A DNA stretch of 64,000 nt from Tunturibacter empetritectus (GCF_040358985.1 NZ_CP132932.1:992001-1056000); one strand, 5' to 3'; counted from the first letter of the stretch, positions 34,783 through 43,762 are shown. Numbers and translations are program-made. Notes: generated by a model from the sequence alone, not told the origin.

Positions 34783-35583
34783 TTACTTGATGAGATGAAG
34801 CGTGCGCTTCCAGCGTGTCTCGTCAAAGATGTGGACGATGATGTGGCCCATGAAGCCGAGGCGCTCGCCGATGCTCTGCTTGTTGATCTGGTCGGCGGGA
34901 GTTTGGAAGGACCAGTAGACGAAGAGGGGGCGGCCTACGATGTTTTCGCGCGGGACAAAGCCCCAGTAGCGGCCGTCGAGGCTTTCGGTGCGGTTGTCGC
35001 CCATAGCGAAGACCTTGCCGGGAGGGACGATGAGGTCGCCATCCTGAATGTGGTTGGGAAGCTCGTAGGCCCAGCTGGCGGTGACGTTGCCGTAGTTGTC
35101 GGGCGGGACGGCGGGAAAGTCGTCGCGGTAGGGATCGAAGGCGTGCTGGGGATTGTCGTCGTTGGCGGGCATGCCGGCGTAGGGCTCGTTTTGCGCGACG
35201 CCGTTGAGGTAAACGACGCCATTACGGAGATGGATGCGGTCGCCGGGGATGCCGATGGTGCGCTTGACGAGGAAGAGGTCCGGCTCGCCGGGCTTGAAGA
35301 AGACGATGATGTCGCCGCGGCGGACATCGCGATAGAAGGTGAAGGGCGCCCACTTTGCGGGTGGGGCGAGGGAGATGCGGTCTACCAGGACGTGGTCGCC
35401 GATGAGCAGGGTCTGCACCATGGAGGCGGAGGGGATCTCGAAGTTCTGGAAGATGAAGGTCATCACGAAGAGACCGATGGCGAGGACGGTACAGATGGAG
35501 GCGAGGGACTCTAACGGAGTTTCAGCCTGCTCCTGCTGGGCGACGTCGGGGGTGGCGGCTTCGGTGGTGATGGTTTCGGGCAA
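34783..35583 (-). CDS. lepB: Signal peptidase I
   Basis: This 266-residue membrane enzyme cleaves Sec signal peptides at the outer face of the inner membrane. One N-terminal helix (SICTVLAIGLFVMTFIFQNF) precedes the catalytic Ser54 (IPSASMVQTL); Lys107 (LFLVKRTIGIPGD) is the general base, and GDNRTESLDGRYWGFVP is the conserved box E. The length is typical. The many exported proteins in this window are its likely substrates. Confidence 0.93.
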   Translation of the reverse strand: MPETITTEAATPDVAQQEQAETPLESLASICTVLAIGLFVMTFIFQNFEIPSASMVQTLLIGDHVLVDRISLAPPAKWAPFTFYRDVRRGDIIVFFKPGEPDLFLVKRTIGIPGDRIHLRNGVVYLNGVAQNEPYAGMPANDDNPQHAFDPYRDDFPAVPPDNYGNVTASWAYELPNHIQDGDLIVPPGKVFAMGDNRTESLDGRYWGFVPRENIVGRPLFVYWSFQTPADQINKQSIGERLGFMGHIIVHIFDETRWKRTLHLIK

Positions 35584-35782
35584 GACTGGGTCTCCAGCGT
35601 CCTCAAATGGATGCAGCTATTAGTGTATCGCTGATGGAAGGTGGGAGTTCTCTGCATGTTTGTCCAAAGTGCGAACTATAATCTTCCTACGATTTAACGC
35701 GAGTCAGCGATGTAACAGACGGTTGGTCACGTGCCAAGGACATTTCGACGAGGAGTGTGCCGGGGGCCGACGCTCAACCGCC

Positions 35783-35787
35783 AGGAG
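35783..35787 (+). promoter_or_regulatory. Shine-Dalgarno site AGGAG deciding a GTG start
   Basis: AGGAG lies 5 nt before the GTG at 35793. A GTG at 35757 overlaps another AGGAG too closely to be used. Confidence 0.6.
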
Positions 35788-35792
35788 ATGAA

Positions 35793-37052
35793 GTGAGAAA
35801 GACAATCTATCCTTCGAAGACTTTGCCCTCAACGATTTTGCCCTCAAGGCCTTCCCCCTTAGCGATCGACCGACGCCGGTTTTGCAAAGCTATCGCTCTG
35901 AGCGCTCTTTCGTCTGGAGGGTTCTTACGCGGGCTCGCTGCCGCGCCGACAAAGAGCGATGCCTATCGACTCGTCGCTAAGACCGATCGCGAGCGGATCC
36001 TGAAGGCGGGAACACTTTATCTGACGCAGAAGCCGGTGACGATCACCTCATATCACTCCGATCGCAGCCCGGGAGGCGTTCATGACTTTTTCTCGCAGGC
36101 GGACTACTTCTGGCCGAACCCCAAGGATCCGAATGGCCCGTTTATCAATCGGGACGGCCAGAGCAATCCCGATAACTTCAACGAGCACAGGAAGGCGATG
36201 ATTGCGCTTTCAATCCAGATGCCGGCGCTGACGTCGGCATGGCTATTGACGGGAGAACGCCGCTATGGAGAGAGTGCCTGCAACCACCTGCGGGCATGGT
36301 TCATCTCGTCTGAGACGCGCATGAATCCGAACCTGGAGTTCTCGCAGGGAGTTCATGGCGTCTCCACCGGCCGCTCCTACGGAATCATCGACACGCTTCA
36401 CCTCGTCGAGGTGGCCCGCGCAGCGAGTCTGGTTGCGGCCAAGTTTCTTCGAAAGGAAGAGACGACGGCTCTCATGGGTTGGTTCCGGGACTATCTCCAA
36501 TGGATGAAGACCAGCGACAAGGGACAGAAAGAGCGGGATGCTTTGAACAATCACGCGATGTGCTGGGCGTTGCAGGCGGCGGAGTTCGCGCGGCTGATCG
36601 GAGATGGAGAGACGCGCAGCCGGGTACACCGGCAGTACACGGATATTCTTCTGCCGAATCAGCTGGGAGCGGATGGCTCCTTCCCCAAGGAGCTGGCGCG
36701 AACCAAGCCTTACAGCTACTCCATCTTTAACTTCGACGTGATGGCCTGCCTCTGCCAATCGCTCAAGGGCGCCGGGCAGGATTTGACGATCTTCAAGCTC
36801 GCCGACGGGCGCGGACTCTGTAAGGCAGCGGAGTTTCTCTATCCCTACTTGAAGGATAAAAGCACGTGGCCTTATCCGAAGGATGTGGAGCACTTTGACT
36901 CGCTGCCGGTGCGCTCTCCAGGGCTGTTGTTCGCAGGACTCGCCTGCGAAAAGCCGGAGTACCTCTCTGTTTGGAAGACCGAAGATCCGGACCCCACCGA
37001 CAGGGAGATCATTCGCAACTATCCGGTTCGCCAGCCTTTGTTGTGGGTGTAG
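35793..37052 (+). CDS. Alginate-lyase-family (PF05426) Tat-exported protein
   Basis: This 419-residue protein is counted from the GTG at 35793. A twin-arginine motif (DRRRFCKAIALSALSSGGF) directs folded export. The body is an alpha-barrel of the alginate-lyase superfamily with the diagnostic stretch NPNLEFSQGVHGVSTGRSYG (residues near 185-205), DALNNHAMCWALQ and YSYSIFNFDVMACL. Such enzymes break uronic-acid polysaccharides by beta-elimination; the substrate is not shown. No transporter or other polysaccharide gene adjoins it. The region upstream (35584-35792) likely holds its promoter. Confidence 0.82.
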   Translation: MRKTIYPSKTLPSTILPSRPSPLAIDRRRFCKAIALSALSSGGFLRGLAAAPTKSDAYRLVAKTDRERILKAGTLYLTQKPVTITSYHSDRSPGGVHDFFSQADYFWPNPKDPNGPFINRDGQSNPDNFNEHRKAMIALSIQMPALTSAWLLTGERRYGESACNHLRAWFISSETRMNPNLEFSQGVHGVSTGRSYGIIDTLHLVEVARAASLVAAKFLRKEETTALMGWFRDYLQWMKTSDKGQKERDALNNHAMCWALQAAEFARLIGDGETRSRVHRQYTDILLPNQLGADGSFPKELARTKPYSYSIFNFDVMACLCQSLKGAGQDLTIFKLADGRGLCKAAEFLYPYLKDKSTWPYPKDVEHFDSLPVRSPGLLFAGLACEKPEYLSVWKTEDPDPTDREIIRNYPVRQPLLWV

Positions 37053-37426
37053 CAGAGCGACAAAGATCGCGGACAGATTGCGCTTGCCGCAAAGATTAAC
37101 TTTTGACGACTTCGTCCCTTACGAAACTGTCCTGCCGGACGGGCGCTCTACGCGGGCCGCGGTCACTTCGTGACTTGTATACCCCTTCGGTTGGCGCTCC
37201 CGTTGGTCGCGAGGAAGATGATTCCGACCAACGGGAGGACCGGGCGAAGCTCTAAAAAGGCGTGCGAACGCCCGCCCTCCGCGCAGAAGGCCCGTCTGGC
37301 AGGACAGTCTTGAAAGCAATGTTCAACGCCAAGGCCTCATTGCAGCTCACGCGATCCCGAGTGATACCCTAGGAGGGTTTCGAGCCTGAATAACTGCCTC
37401 CTATTTCTGAGCATGAGCGAATTTAA
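37053..37426. other. 374-bp gene-free region with a nested inverted-repeat element
   Basis: No gene is seen. About half is occupied by a palindromic element (37124-37310). The last ~110 bp lead into the kinase gene and should carry its promoter. Confidence 0.6.
37124..37310. repeat. 187-bp element with 32-bp terminal inverted repeats and an inner hairpin
   Basis: Arms 37124-37155 and 37279-37310 match at 27 of 32 positions (ACTGTCCTGCC.GACGGGC core). Inside, CTCCCGTTGGTC (37197-37208) pairs perfectly with GACCAACGGGAG (37226-37237). No coding capacity. It resembles a MITE or a large structured 3' end. Confidence 0.75.
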
Positions 37427-40072
37427 ATGGCAGAGGTTAATAACGCTCTCCCCCTGGGAGAACTGGTTGGGAATAACTACGAGATTCTGGGCATCGCTGG
37501 CGCCGGCGGAATGGGTGTGGTTTATCGTGCATGGGATTCCAAGCTCGAGCGTCAGGTTGCGCTCAAATTTCTACCCACTCTGCTGAATGCTGACGTTCGG
37601 GAGAGGGAGTACTTTGTTCTCGAAGCACGAATGGCTTCGTCCCTCGATCACCCGAACATCGGCGTCATCCACGGCATCGAAGAGACGGCGGATGGCCGTG
37701 CGTTTATTGTGATGGGCTTCTATGATGGTCTCTCTCTGGCGCGGAGGATTGGCAAAGGTCCGCTGAGCTCGATAGAGGCTGTCGATGTTGCGATTCAGAT
37801 TGCGCTCGGGCTGTGCGAAGCTCATGCGCATCAGATTGTGCATCGCGACATCAAGCCGTCGAACGTGATGCTGGCGACTTCAGGGGCTGTCAAGATCGTC
37901 GACTTTGGCTTGGCTCGTCTGATGAGCGCCGAGACGGCGACCGCAAGCGGAATCGTGGGATCGATCAAGTACGTGTCGCCGGAGCAGGCGCTGGGTCATC
38001 GAACGGATCAGCGAACAGATATATGGTCGCTTGGAGTGGTTCTGGCGGAGATGCTGACGGGGCGGAATCCCTTTGAGCGCGGTGCGATTCCGGCGATTCT
38101 GGTTGCGATCCTCAATGAGCCGCCGCAGTCGCTGGACGGTTTGCCGATCACATTGCAGGGGATTATCTATCGCGCACTCTCGAAGGATGCCGAGAAGAGG
38201 TATCAGCACTGCTCGGAGATGCTGGTGGATCTGCGGGCCGCGCGAACAGAGCTTTCGAACGACTCCACCGGCCGAAGAGAGACGGCTGATAGAAAGACTA
38301 CGCATCGGTCCCATGACATCCGCAAGTATGTGGAGCAGGCTTCCGTCTCTACCTGGTCCAGGGCGCAAAAGCCTCGGAGCAGATGGCTGCCGCTGGGCCT
38401 CGGCCTCTGTGTGCTCGCCTTATTGGCTAGCCTGTTTCTCATTCCCCAAGTCCGCGACCGGCTTTTTGGTTCACGAATCAGCGTGGGGGAAGAGCACATC
38501 GCGGTTCTTCCGTTTACCAACATTGGGAACAATCCGGAGAACGAAGCGCTGAGTGAGGGACTGGTAGATACGCTGTCCGGGAAGCTCTCCAACCTTGATG
38601 TTGGCAACAAGGCGCTGTGGGTGATTCCGGCGAGTGAGATCCGGCGTCTCAAAGTGACGGACCCTGCCGCTGCGCTCAAGACGCTTGGCGCAAATCTGGT
38701 GATCAACGGGAGCATTCGACGTGATGGGACCGCGATAAACCTCAACCTCAACCTGATCAATACAGAGAATCTTCGGCTGATCGGTTCGGTCGATGTTGTG
38801 GATCAGGCGGGAGACCTCTCTGCTCTGCAGGATGAGGCCGTGTCAAGACTGGCGCACCTGATGAACCTGCCTGTCTCCGCCGAGATGCTGCGCAATACCG
38901 GTGGATCGGTTGTGCCTGCGGCCTATGAGAACTACCTGACTGCGCTGGGCTATATGCAGCGTTACGACAAAGCGGGAAACCTGGATAAGGCGATCAACCA
39001 ACTGAATGAGTCGATCAAGACCGATCCGAAGTTCGCGCTGGGGTACGGCCAGCTTGGAGAGGCGTATCGAGTCAAATATCAACTGGATAAGAATCAACAT
39101 TGGCTGGACGAAGCCCAGGGAAACCTTGAGAGGGCGATACAACTCGACGGCAGTCTGCCTGCGGCCTACGTCACCCTCGGCCGAATCCATGACGTGAGTG
39201 GGAAGCGCGAGCTTGCGCTGCAAGAGTTTCAACACGCTCTCACACTCGATCCGCGAAACGCACTGGCGGTGCGAGGGCAGGCACGCGCCTATGAGCGCTC
39301 CGGCCGCATCCCCGACGCAGAGGCTGCTTACAAAAAGGCGGTCGCGCTGAAACCGGACGATTGGGAGAGCTATAACCTGATCGGCCACTTCTATGACCGT
39401 CAGGGGAGGTATCCGGAGGCGATCAAGGCGTTGCAGAGAGCGCTTGAGATGACACCCGACAATGCGGAGGTGTATCTCAATCTGGGCGCAACCTATATCG
39501 ATTCGGGCGACGCTACGGCATTTCCGGCAGCCGAGCAAGCTCTGAAGAGATCGATCGAACTGGAGCCCAGTTACCCGGCGTATGCAAATCTGGCGAGTCT
39601 TTACCTTTCGCAGAAAAGATATAAGGAGTCAGCAGAGGTGAATGAGAAAGCTCTGCAAATAAACGAAAACGACTATATGGTTTGGAATAATCTGCTCATC
39701 GCTAATGAACGGCTTGGTGACAGCTCAAAAGCAAAGACAGTGCGGGAACGAATCATCCCTTTGCTCGAGCAAAATATCCGACTGAAACCTCAAGATGCGC
39801 AAGCGCACTCTTTGTTAGCGGTGATGCAGGCCAAGAGCGGGATGCATGAGAAGTCGCTGGAGCATGCCCAGACTGCAGTAGCTCTCTTGCCGGATGATAC
39901 AAGCATCCTGGTCAACGTCGCAGGGGTCTACGAGATCTGCGGTGATCGCAAGCAGGCATTGCGTTTTCTTGAGATGGCTCTGCATAAAGGCTATCCTTTG
40001 AGTCAACTCGGAGATGATCCGGATATGCAGGGAATCATGAGTGACCCCGAATTTCATCGCAGCAAACCTTAA
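37427..40072 (+). CDS. Serine/threonine protein kinase with FlgO/TolB-like and TPR domains
   Basis: This 881-residue protein has a Hanks-type kinase domain at residues ~18-275 with the Gly loop (GAGGMGVVY), Lys47 (VALKFL), the HRDIKPSN loop (Asp141) and DFG (159-161). A juxtamembrane linker precedes one transmembrane helix near residues 319-341. Outside the membrane is a TolB-like domain (IAVLPFTNIG, IPASEIRRLKVTDP, LVINGSIRRDG, about 355-480), then about ten TPRs to the C-terminus. This layout, common in Acidobacteria, suggests an inside kinase with an outside sensor/docking part. Substrates are unknown. A small gene follows after 42 bp. Confidence 0.92.
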   Translation: MAEVNNALPLGELVGNNYEILGIAGAGGMGVVYRAWDSKLERQVALKFLPTLLNADVREREYFVLEARMASSLDHPNIGVIHGIEETADGRAFIVMGFYDGLSLARRIGKGPLSSIEAVDVAIQIALGLCEAHAHQIVHRDIKPSNVMLATSGAVKIVDFGLARLMSAETATASGIVGSIKYVSPEQALGHRTDQRTDIWSLGVVLAEMLTGRNPFERGAIPAILVAILNEPPQSLDGLPITLQGIIYRALSKDAEKRYQHCSEMLVDLRAARTELSNDSTGRRETADRKTTHRSHDIRKYVEQASVSTWSRAQKPRSRWLPLGLGLCVLALLASLFLIPQVRDRLFGSRISVGEEHIAVLPFTNIGNNPENEALSEGLVDTLSGKLSNLDVGNKALWVIPASEIRRLKVTDPAAALKTLGANLVINGSIRRDGTAINLNLNLINTENLRLIGSVDVVDQAGDLSALQDEAVSRLAHLMNLPVSAEMLRNTGGSVVPAAYENYLTALGYMQRYDKAGNLDKAINQLNESIKTDPKFALGYGQLGEAYRVKYQLDKNQHWLDEAQGNLERAIQLDGSLPAAYVTLGRIHDVSGKRELALQEFQHALTLDPRNALAVRGQARAYERSGRIPDAEAAYKKAVALKPDDWESYNLIGHFYDRQGRYPEAIKALQRALEMTPDNAEVYLNLGATYIDSGDATAFPAAEQALKRSIELEPSYPAYANLASLYLSQKRYKESAEVNEKALQINENDYMVWNNLLIANERLGDSSKAKTVRERIIPLLEQNIRLKPQDAQAHSLLAVMQAKSGMHEKSLEHAQTAVALLPDDTSILVNVAGVYEICGDRKQALRFLEMALHKGYPLSQLGDDPDMQGIMSDPEFHRSKP

Positions 40073-40100
40073 CTCTAACCCAATAAATGCCATCGAAACA

Positions 40101-40107
40101 AAAGGAG
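40101..40107 (+). promoter_or_regulatory. Shine-Dalgarno AAAGGAG before a TTG start
   Basis: AAAGGAG lies 7 nt before the TTG at 40115 and is among the best ribosome sites in the window, which supports the small gene. Confidence 0.7.
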
Positions 40108-40114
40108 AATCACC

Positions 40115-40453
40115 TTGTCGATCGTTGTTGTCCCTCTTACAGCTTCAACCGATCCAATCGAAATCAACGTGGAAGCTACAGACACTCTTCAGTTTGTCGC
40201 TGAGGTCGCGGGTGTCTTCGCCAGCACCTATGCGAAGTATTTCTGCCCTCATCTGCCTCACAACAAGTCGCTGAAGCAGAATGAAACATGGCCGAACACG
40301 ACGAATTATCCGGAAGGAACCGAGCCTAACCCTTACGCTGCCGGTAAAACCTACACCTTCAGCTGGACGCCTGCCGGAGCAGAACAGCCTAGTTTCACAT
40401 CAGCTCCGGGGACAATATACGTGGATACCGGGACGGTGGGACACCCGGCGTGA
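40115..40453 (+). CDS. Small protein of unknown function following the kinase
   Basis: This 112-residue protein starts at TTG with an excellent RBS. There is no signal peptide. It appears to be a compact beta sandwich (SIVVVPLTASTDPIEINVEA, TYTFSWTPAGAEQPSFTSAP, GTIYVDTGTVG) with one Cys in YFCPHLPHN. It lies 42 bp after the kinase gene on the same strand and could be a substrate or partner; this is only positional. I do not recognise a family. Confidence 0.65.
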   Translation: MSIVVVPLTASTDPIEINVEATDTLQFVAEVAGVFASTYAKYFCPHLPHNKSLKQNETWPNTTNYPEGTEPNPYAAGKTYTFSWTPAGAEQPSFTSAPGTIYVDTGTVGHPA

Positions 40454-40483
40454 GCAGTCAATAGTCAGTCGGCTATGCCATAC

Positions 40484-40520
40484 GGGAACGGTGCTCGCGA
40501 ACTTACTAGGCACCGTTCCC
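40484..40520. terminator. Perfect 11-bp hairpin between convergent genes
   Basis: GGGAACGGTGC pairs exactly with GCACCGTTCCC across a 15-nt loop. It sits between the convergent small-protein and desaturase genes and may serve both strands, though no long T-run follows. Confidence 0.6.
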
Positions 40521-40544
40521 GCCGTTTGAGATTATGTCGTGAGG

Positions 40545-41456
40545 TCAGAGCTCGTTGACCCGATCGGGATGCTCGAGATGCGTCACTTTCACGTTCTTCG
40601 CCAGGCCGAGCACTTCCAATAGTCTGATGCCCCAGTAGTTGAAGTCCAGCTCCCACCAGGCCATGCCGTGGCTGGCGGATACAGGATGGGCATGGTGATT
40701 GTTGTGCCAGCCTTCTCCGCCGGTTAAGAGGGCGACCCACCAGTTATTGGTTGAGTCGTCACGCGTTTTGAAGCGGCGTGAGCCCCACAGATGCGTCGCA
40801 GAGTTGACCAGCCACGTAGTGTGAAAGCCGATGGTGATGCGAAGAAATGTTCCCCAGAGCAGCCAGGAGAGGCCCAGCTTCCATCCACCGAGAGCAGTGC
40901 CGCCAGCCAGCAGAGCAGCACCTGCGAGGGTGATCGGGACCCAGTGCCAGACCGCCAGCCAGCGGTAGAAGGGATCGCGTTCCAGATCGGGGACATAGCG
41001 GGAGAGCGTGGTGGTCTCGCTGTGAAGAGAGCCGCGCAGAATCCAGCCCATGTGCGACCACCATTTGCCATCGCGGGGAGAGTGCGGATCGCCCGGCTTA
41101 TCGGTGTACTGGTGGTGCATACGGTGTACAGAAACCCAGTACGTTGGACTGCCCTGCAGCGCCATGCTGCCACAGATAGCCATGGCATACTCCAACCACT
41201 TGGGCGTGGTGAAGCCGCGATGCGTGAGTTGGCGGTGATAGCTGATGGCGATGCCTACGTTCTGACCGAAGATCCACATCACCAGAAACACGACAAGACA
41301 CGACCAATGGAAGGTAAACAGTGCCGCAACGGCTCCCACGTGAAACGCCGCGATGACGACAAAGAACACCCAGTTGAACTCCGCCGACTTCGCCTGTACC
41401 ACTTCGACGATTGGGGGACTGCCAGCTTTTTGCGGTTGCGTTACAAGAGTTGCCAT
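40545..41456 (-). CDS. Acyl-lipid/acyl-CoA fatty acid desaturase
   Basis: This 303-residue membrane desaturase is counted from the ATG at 41456 (AGAGG upstream). It has four hydrophobic helices and three His boxes: HRQLTHRGF, HRMHHQYTD and HNNHHAHP, which bind the di-iron centre. It introduces a double bond, most likely delta-9, into saturated acyl chains. The in-frame extension to 41561 has no membrane role and is rejected. It lies 101 bp downstream of the elongation-factor gene on the same strand. Confidence 0.9.
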   Translation of the reverse strand: MATLVTQPQKAGSPPIVEVVQAKSAEFNWVFFVVIAAFHVGAVAALFTFHWSCLVVFLVMWIFGQNVGIAISYHRQLTHRGFTTPKWLEYAMAICGSMALQGSPTYWVSVHRMHHQYTDKPGDPHSPRDGKWWSHMGWILRGSLHSETTTLSRYVPDLERDPFYRWLAVWHWVPITLAGAALLAGGTALGGWKLGLSWLLWGTFLRITIGFHTTWLVNSATHLWGSRRFKTRDDSTNNWWVALLTGGEGWHNNHHAHPVSASHGMAWWELDFNYWGIRLLEVLGLAKNVKVTHLEHPDRVNEL

Positions 41457-41557
41457 GGCGCCTGCCTCTAATCTGGAGGCTAACGCCCGAACAGAGGCAT
41501 GGCTATAGGGCGCAGGTAACAGTTCGGTAATAGTTGCGACGACAGCGCTTCGACAAG

Positions 41558-42133
41558 TCAAGCCCGCCCGGCGAACTCTCGGGTCTCTGTGTTCACCTTG
41601 ATCTTTTCGCCTTCTTTGATGAACAACGGTACGCGAATCTCCACACCTGTCTCCAGTTTGGCTGGCTTGGTCACGCTTCCGCTCGAAGTGTCGCCGCGAA
41701 CGCCCGGTTCGGTGTAAGTGACAGACAGCTCCACCTGCAGCGGCAACTGCAACCCGATTGGATTGCCGTTATATTTGTCGATCTGGATCAGAACCCCCTC
41801 CACCATCAGGTCCAGAGCATCCCCTACCATCTCGTCACTGAGGGAGAGAGTCTCAAAGCTCTCCTGGTCCAGAAAGTACGAGCCATCTACGTCGCTGTAG
41901 AGATAGGATGCTCCGACCGTCTGCAGGTCCGGCTCCTTGAACTTGTCGCTGGCCTTGAACGTCTTATCGAAGACTGCGCGTGTAAGCATGTTGCGCATTC
42001 TCAGACGGACTAGCGTCTGGCCGCCCCGGGCTGTCGGGGTGGAGATATCCGACTCCAGGCAGCAGAACGGAACGTTTTCAAACTCGAAGAACATCTTGCG
42101 TTTTACGTCGATGGCGTCGATTAATGCAGCCAT
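41558..42133 (-). CDS. Elongation factor P-like protein, EfpL/YeiP type
   Basis: This 191-residue protein has the three-domain EF-P fold: an N-terminal KOW-like domain, the EF-P OB domain (DGSYFLDQESFETLSL) and a C-terminal OB domain (EPGVRGDTSSG...EIRVPLFIKEGEKIKVNTETREFAGRA). EF-P relieves ribosome stalling at polyproline. The tip loop reads STPTARGGQ (residues 31-39). This matches the SPTARG loop of E. coli EfpL/YeiP rather than the PGKGQA loop with modifiable Lys34. Arg36 is at the tip. So this is an EfpL-type factor, and no lysyl modification would be expected. Confidence 0.88.
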   Translation of the reverse strand: MAALIDAIDVKRKMFFEFENVPFCCLESDISTPTARGGQTLVRLRMRNMLTRAVFDKTFKASDKFKEPDLQTVGASYLYSDVDGSYFLDQESFETLSLSDEMVGDALDLMVEGVLIQIDKYNGNPIGLQLPLQVELSVTYTEPGVRGDTSSGSVTKPAKLETGVEIRVPLFIKEGEKIKVNTETREFAGRA

Positions 42134-42311
42134 AATTCTTCAAATACCGATCGAAAAGGGGAGATCCTGCAGCGGCTTGCACCGATTGAAGGTGCCCTTA
42201 GGATAACAGGGCATCATCGCCCCCTGTCGAACTCACACCCGCCCTGCAAAGCTTGTGAATTTGCCGCAGCCCTGCTTTCTCTCCGGCCTGTAAATCAGGC
42301 ACACTGAGGGG

Positions 42312-43283
42312 ATGGTGCGTGTCGGCGTCGATGAGAACCTTGCTCCACAGCTGCTTCTAGATCTTCCTCCCGAGGTGGAGATTGTGCGGATTCCGCGCAA
42401 ACCATTGGCAACTTTGGATGTCGACTTCTGGATTCTGGTCTTCGCCCGTGCAGATGCCCGGGAGACCTTCTCCCATCTGCGCGGCATCAAGGTGGTGCAA
42501 TCGATGATGGCGGGAGTGGACTGGATTGCGCCGTGGCTGCCAGAGGAGATCGTGCTCTGCGACGGGCGCGGAGTCCACGACATCTCAGCCTCAGAATGGG
42601 TTCTGACCGCGATCCTCACGTCCCTGAAGCGATTTCCGCGCTATCGCGACGCGCAGTTACTTCAGGAGTGGAAGGGTCAATCTTCTGTAACGGACGGATT
42701 TATGAATGAACGCGGTGCCGAGGTTGGACAATACCAGGTCCTGGGAGAGGACCTCACCGGAAAAACCGTCCTGATCGTCGGTTATGGCTCGATCGGCGCT
42801 GCGATTGAGGCTCGCCTGAAGCCGTTCGACGTAACGATCATGCGGCTCGCGCGCTGCCCCCGCAAAGAGCCGGAGATCTTCGCCGTTACGGAGTTGCATC
42901 GTCTGCTGCCGCAGGCCGACGTGGTGGTGCTTATCGTGCCTCTAACCCCGGAGACGCGTGGGTTGATGGGAGCAGCAGAGATTGGCCTGATGAAGCACGG
43001 CGCTCTTCTCGTCAATGCAGCCCGAGGCCCTGTCGTGGTGACAGAGGCTTTAGTGGCGGCGCTCGAACAGCATCGGGTGCGGGCGGTTCTCGACGTGACG
43101 GACCCTGAGCCGCTCCCGGCAGGCCACCCCCTCTGGTCGGCGCCAGACTGCATGATCACGCCGCACGTGGGCGGTTCCACCCCGGAGTTTATCCATCGGG
43201 CCTTTCGCTTCGGAGCGCAACAGGTGAGGCGGTTTATGGCCGGCGAAGAGTTGCAGAACATCGTAACCAAGGCAGGCTACTGA
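42312..43283 (+). CDS. D-isomer-specific 2-hydroxyacid dehydrogenase
   Basis: This 323-residue NAD(P)-dependent enzyme has a Rossmann motif (VLIVGYGSIGAAIEARL) and the catalytic triad motifs: Arg in NAARGPVV, Glu in DVTDPEPLPAGHPLW and His in MITPHVGG. The N-terminal catalytic domain is short and diverged. Substrate (glyoxylate, phosphoglycerate or another 2-oxoacid) cannot be read from the sequence. It is divergent from the EfpL gene, separated by 178 bp. Confidence 0.88.
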   Translation: MVRVGVDENLAPQLLLDLPPEVEIVRIPRKPLATLDVDFWILVFARADARETFSHLRGIKVVQSMMAGVDWIAPWLPEEIVLCDGRGVHDISASEWVLTAILTSLKRFPRYRDAQLLQEWKGQSSVTDGFMNERGAEVGQYQVLGEDLTGKTVLIVGYGSIGAAIEARLKPFDVTIMRLARCPRKEPEIFAVTELHRLLPQADVVVLIVPLTPETRGLMGAAEIGLMKHGALLVNAARGPVVVTEALVAALEQHRVRAVLDVTDPEPLPAGHPLWSAPDCMITPHVGGSTPEFIHRAFRFGAQQVRRFMAGEELQNIVTKAGY

Positions 43284-43411
43284 CCTTCGCTCCTCGATCC
43301 CGGCCAAATTTACGGATGAGAAAAGCCCCCGACTGCACACGGCTTGAGCAGGACAAGCAGGATGAAGTTAGAACAAAAGAAATTCAGATAGGGCCGGTTT
43401 GACCGCCAGGG

Positions 43412-43762
43412 CTAACGTCTTCGCCCAACCTGAAGCTCGTCTACATCGTCATCGTCGTCATCTTCTTCGTCGTCATCGTCTTCTTCGTCATCATCTTCGT
43501 ACTCGTCAGCTTCGTCTTCCTCCTCATCCTCGTCGTCGTTATCCTCCTCGAACTCGTCAGCCTCGTCGTCGTCTTCTTCTTCCTCGTCGTCATCGTCCTC
43601 GAACTCGTCATCTTCGTCGAGTGGCTTCTTGGCGGCGCTTACGGACACGGACGTGCAGTACAGTGAGGTCATTTCAAGGGGGCCTTCAAAGGCGGCAATG
43701 GAATCCAGACCCACGGGGAAGAAGGTTACGTTGAAGTCGAAGGTTAGGGTCTCAAGTGCCAT
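43412..43762 (-). CDS. Small protein with a poly-Asp/Glu C-terminal tail
   Basis: This 116-residue protein is counted from the ATG at 43762, preceded by AGGAG on the coding strand. Residues 1-45 are a normal, hydrophobic/beta sequence (LETLTFDFNVTFFPVGLDS...YCTSVSVSAAKK). Residues ~50-110 are almost entirely Asp and Glu with a few Ala, Phe and Tyr, and the protein ends in VGRRR. There is no signal peptide. Possible roles are metal binding, nucleic-acid mimicry or chaperoning of basic proteins; none is shown. The open frame on the opposite strand is a by-product of the repeat. Confidence 0.75.
   Translation of the reverse strand: MALETLTFDFNVTFFPVGLDSIAAFEGPLEMTSLYCTSVSVSAAKKPLDEDDEFEDDDDEEEEDDDEADEFEEDNDDEDEEEDEADEYEDDDEEDDDDEEDDDDDDVDELQVGRRR

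Noticed and set aside
37124..37310. Insertion sequence
   Set aside because: The inverted repeats enclose no transposase and the internal 120 bp have no coding frame; only a MITE-like or RNA-structure reading remains.
43399..43734. Arg/His-rich frame opposite the acidic protein
   Set aside because: It is the complement of the GAN repeat; the acidic frame has the ribosome site and a normal N-terminal domain.
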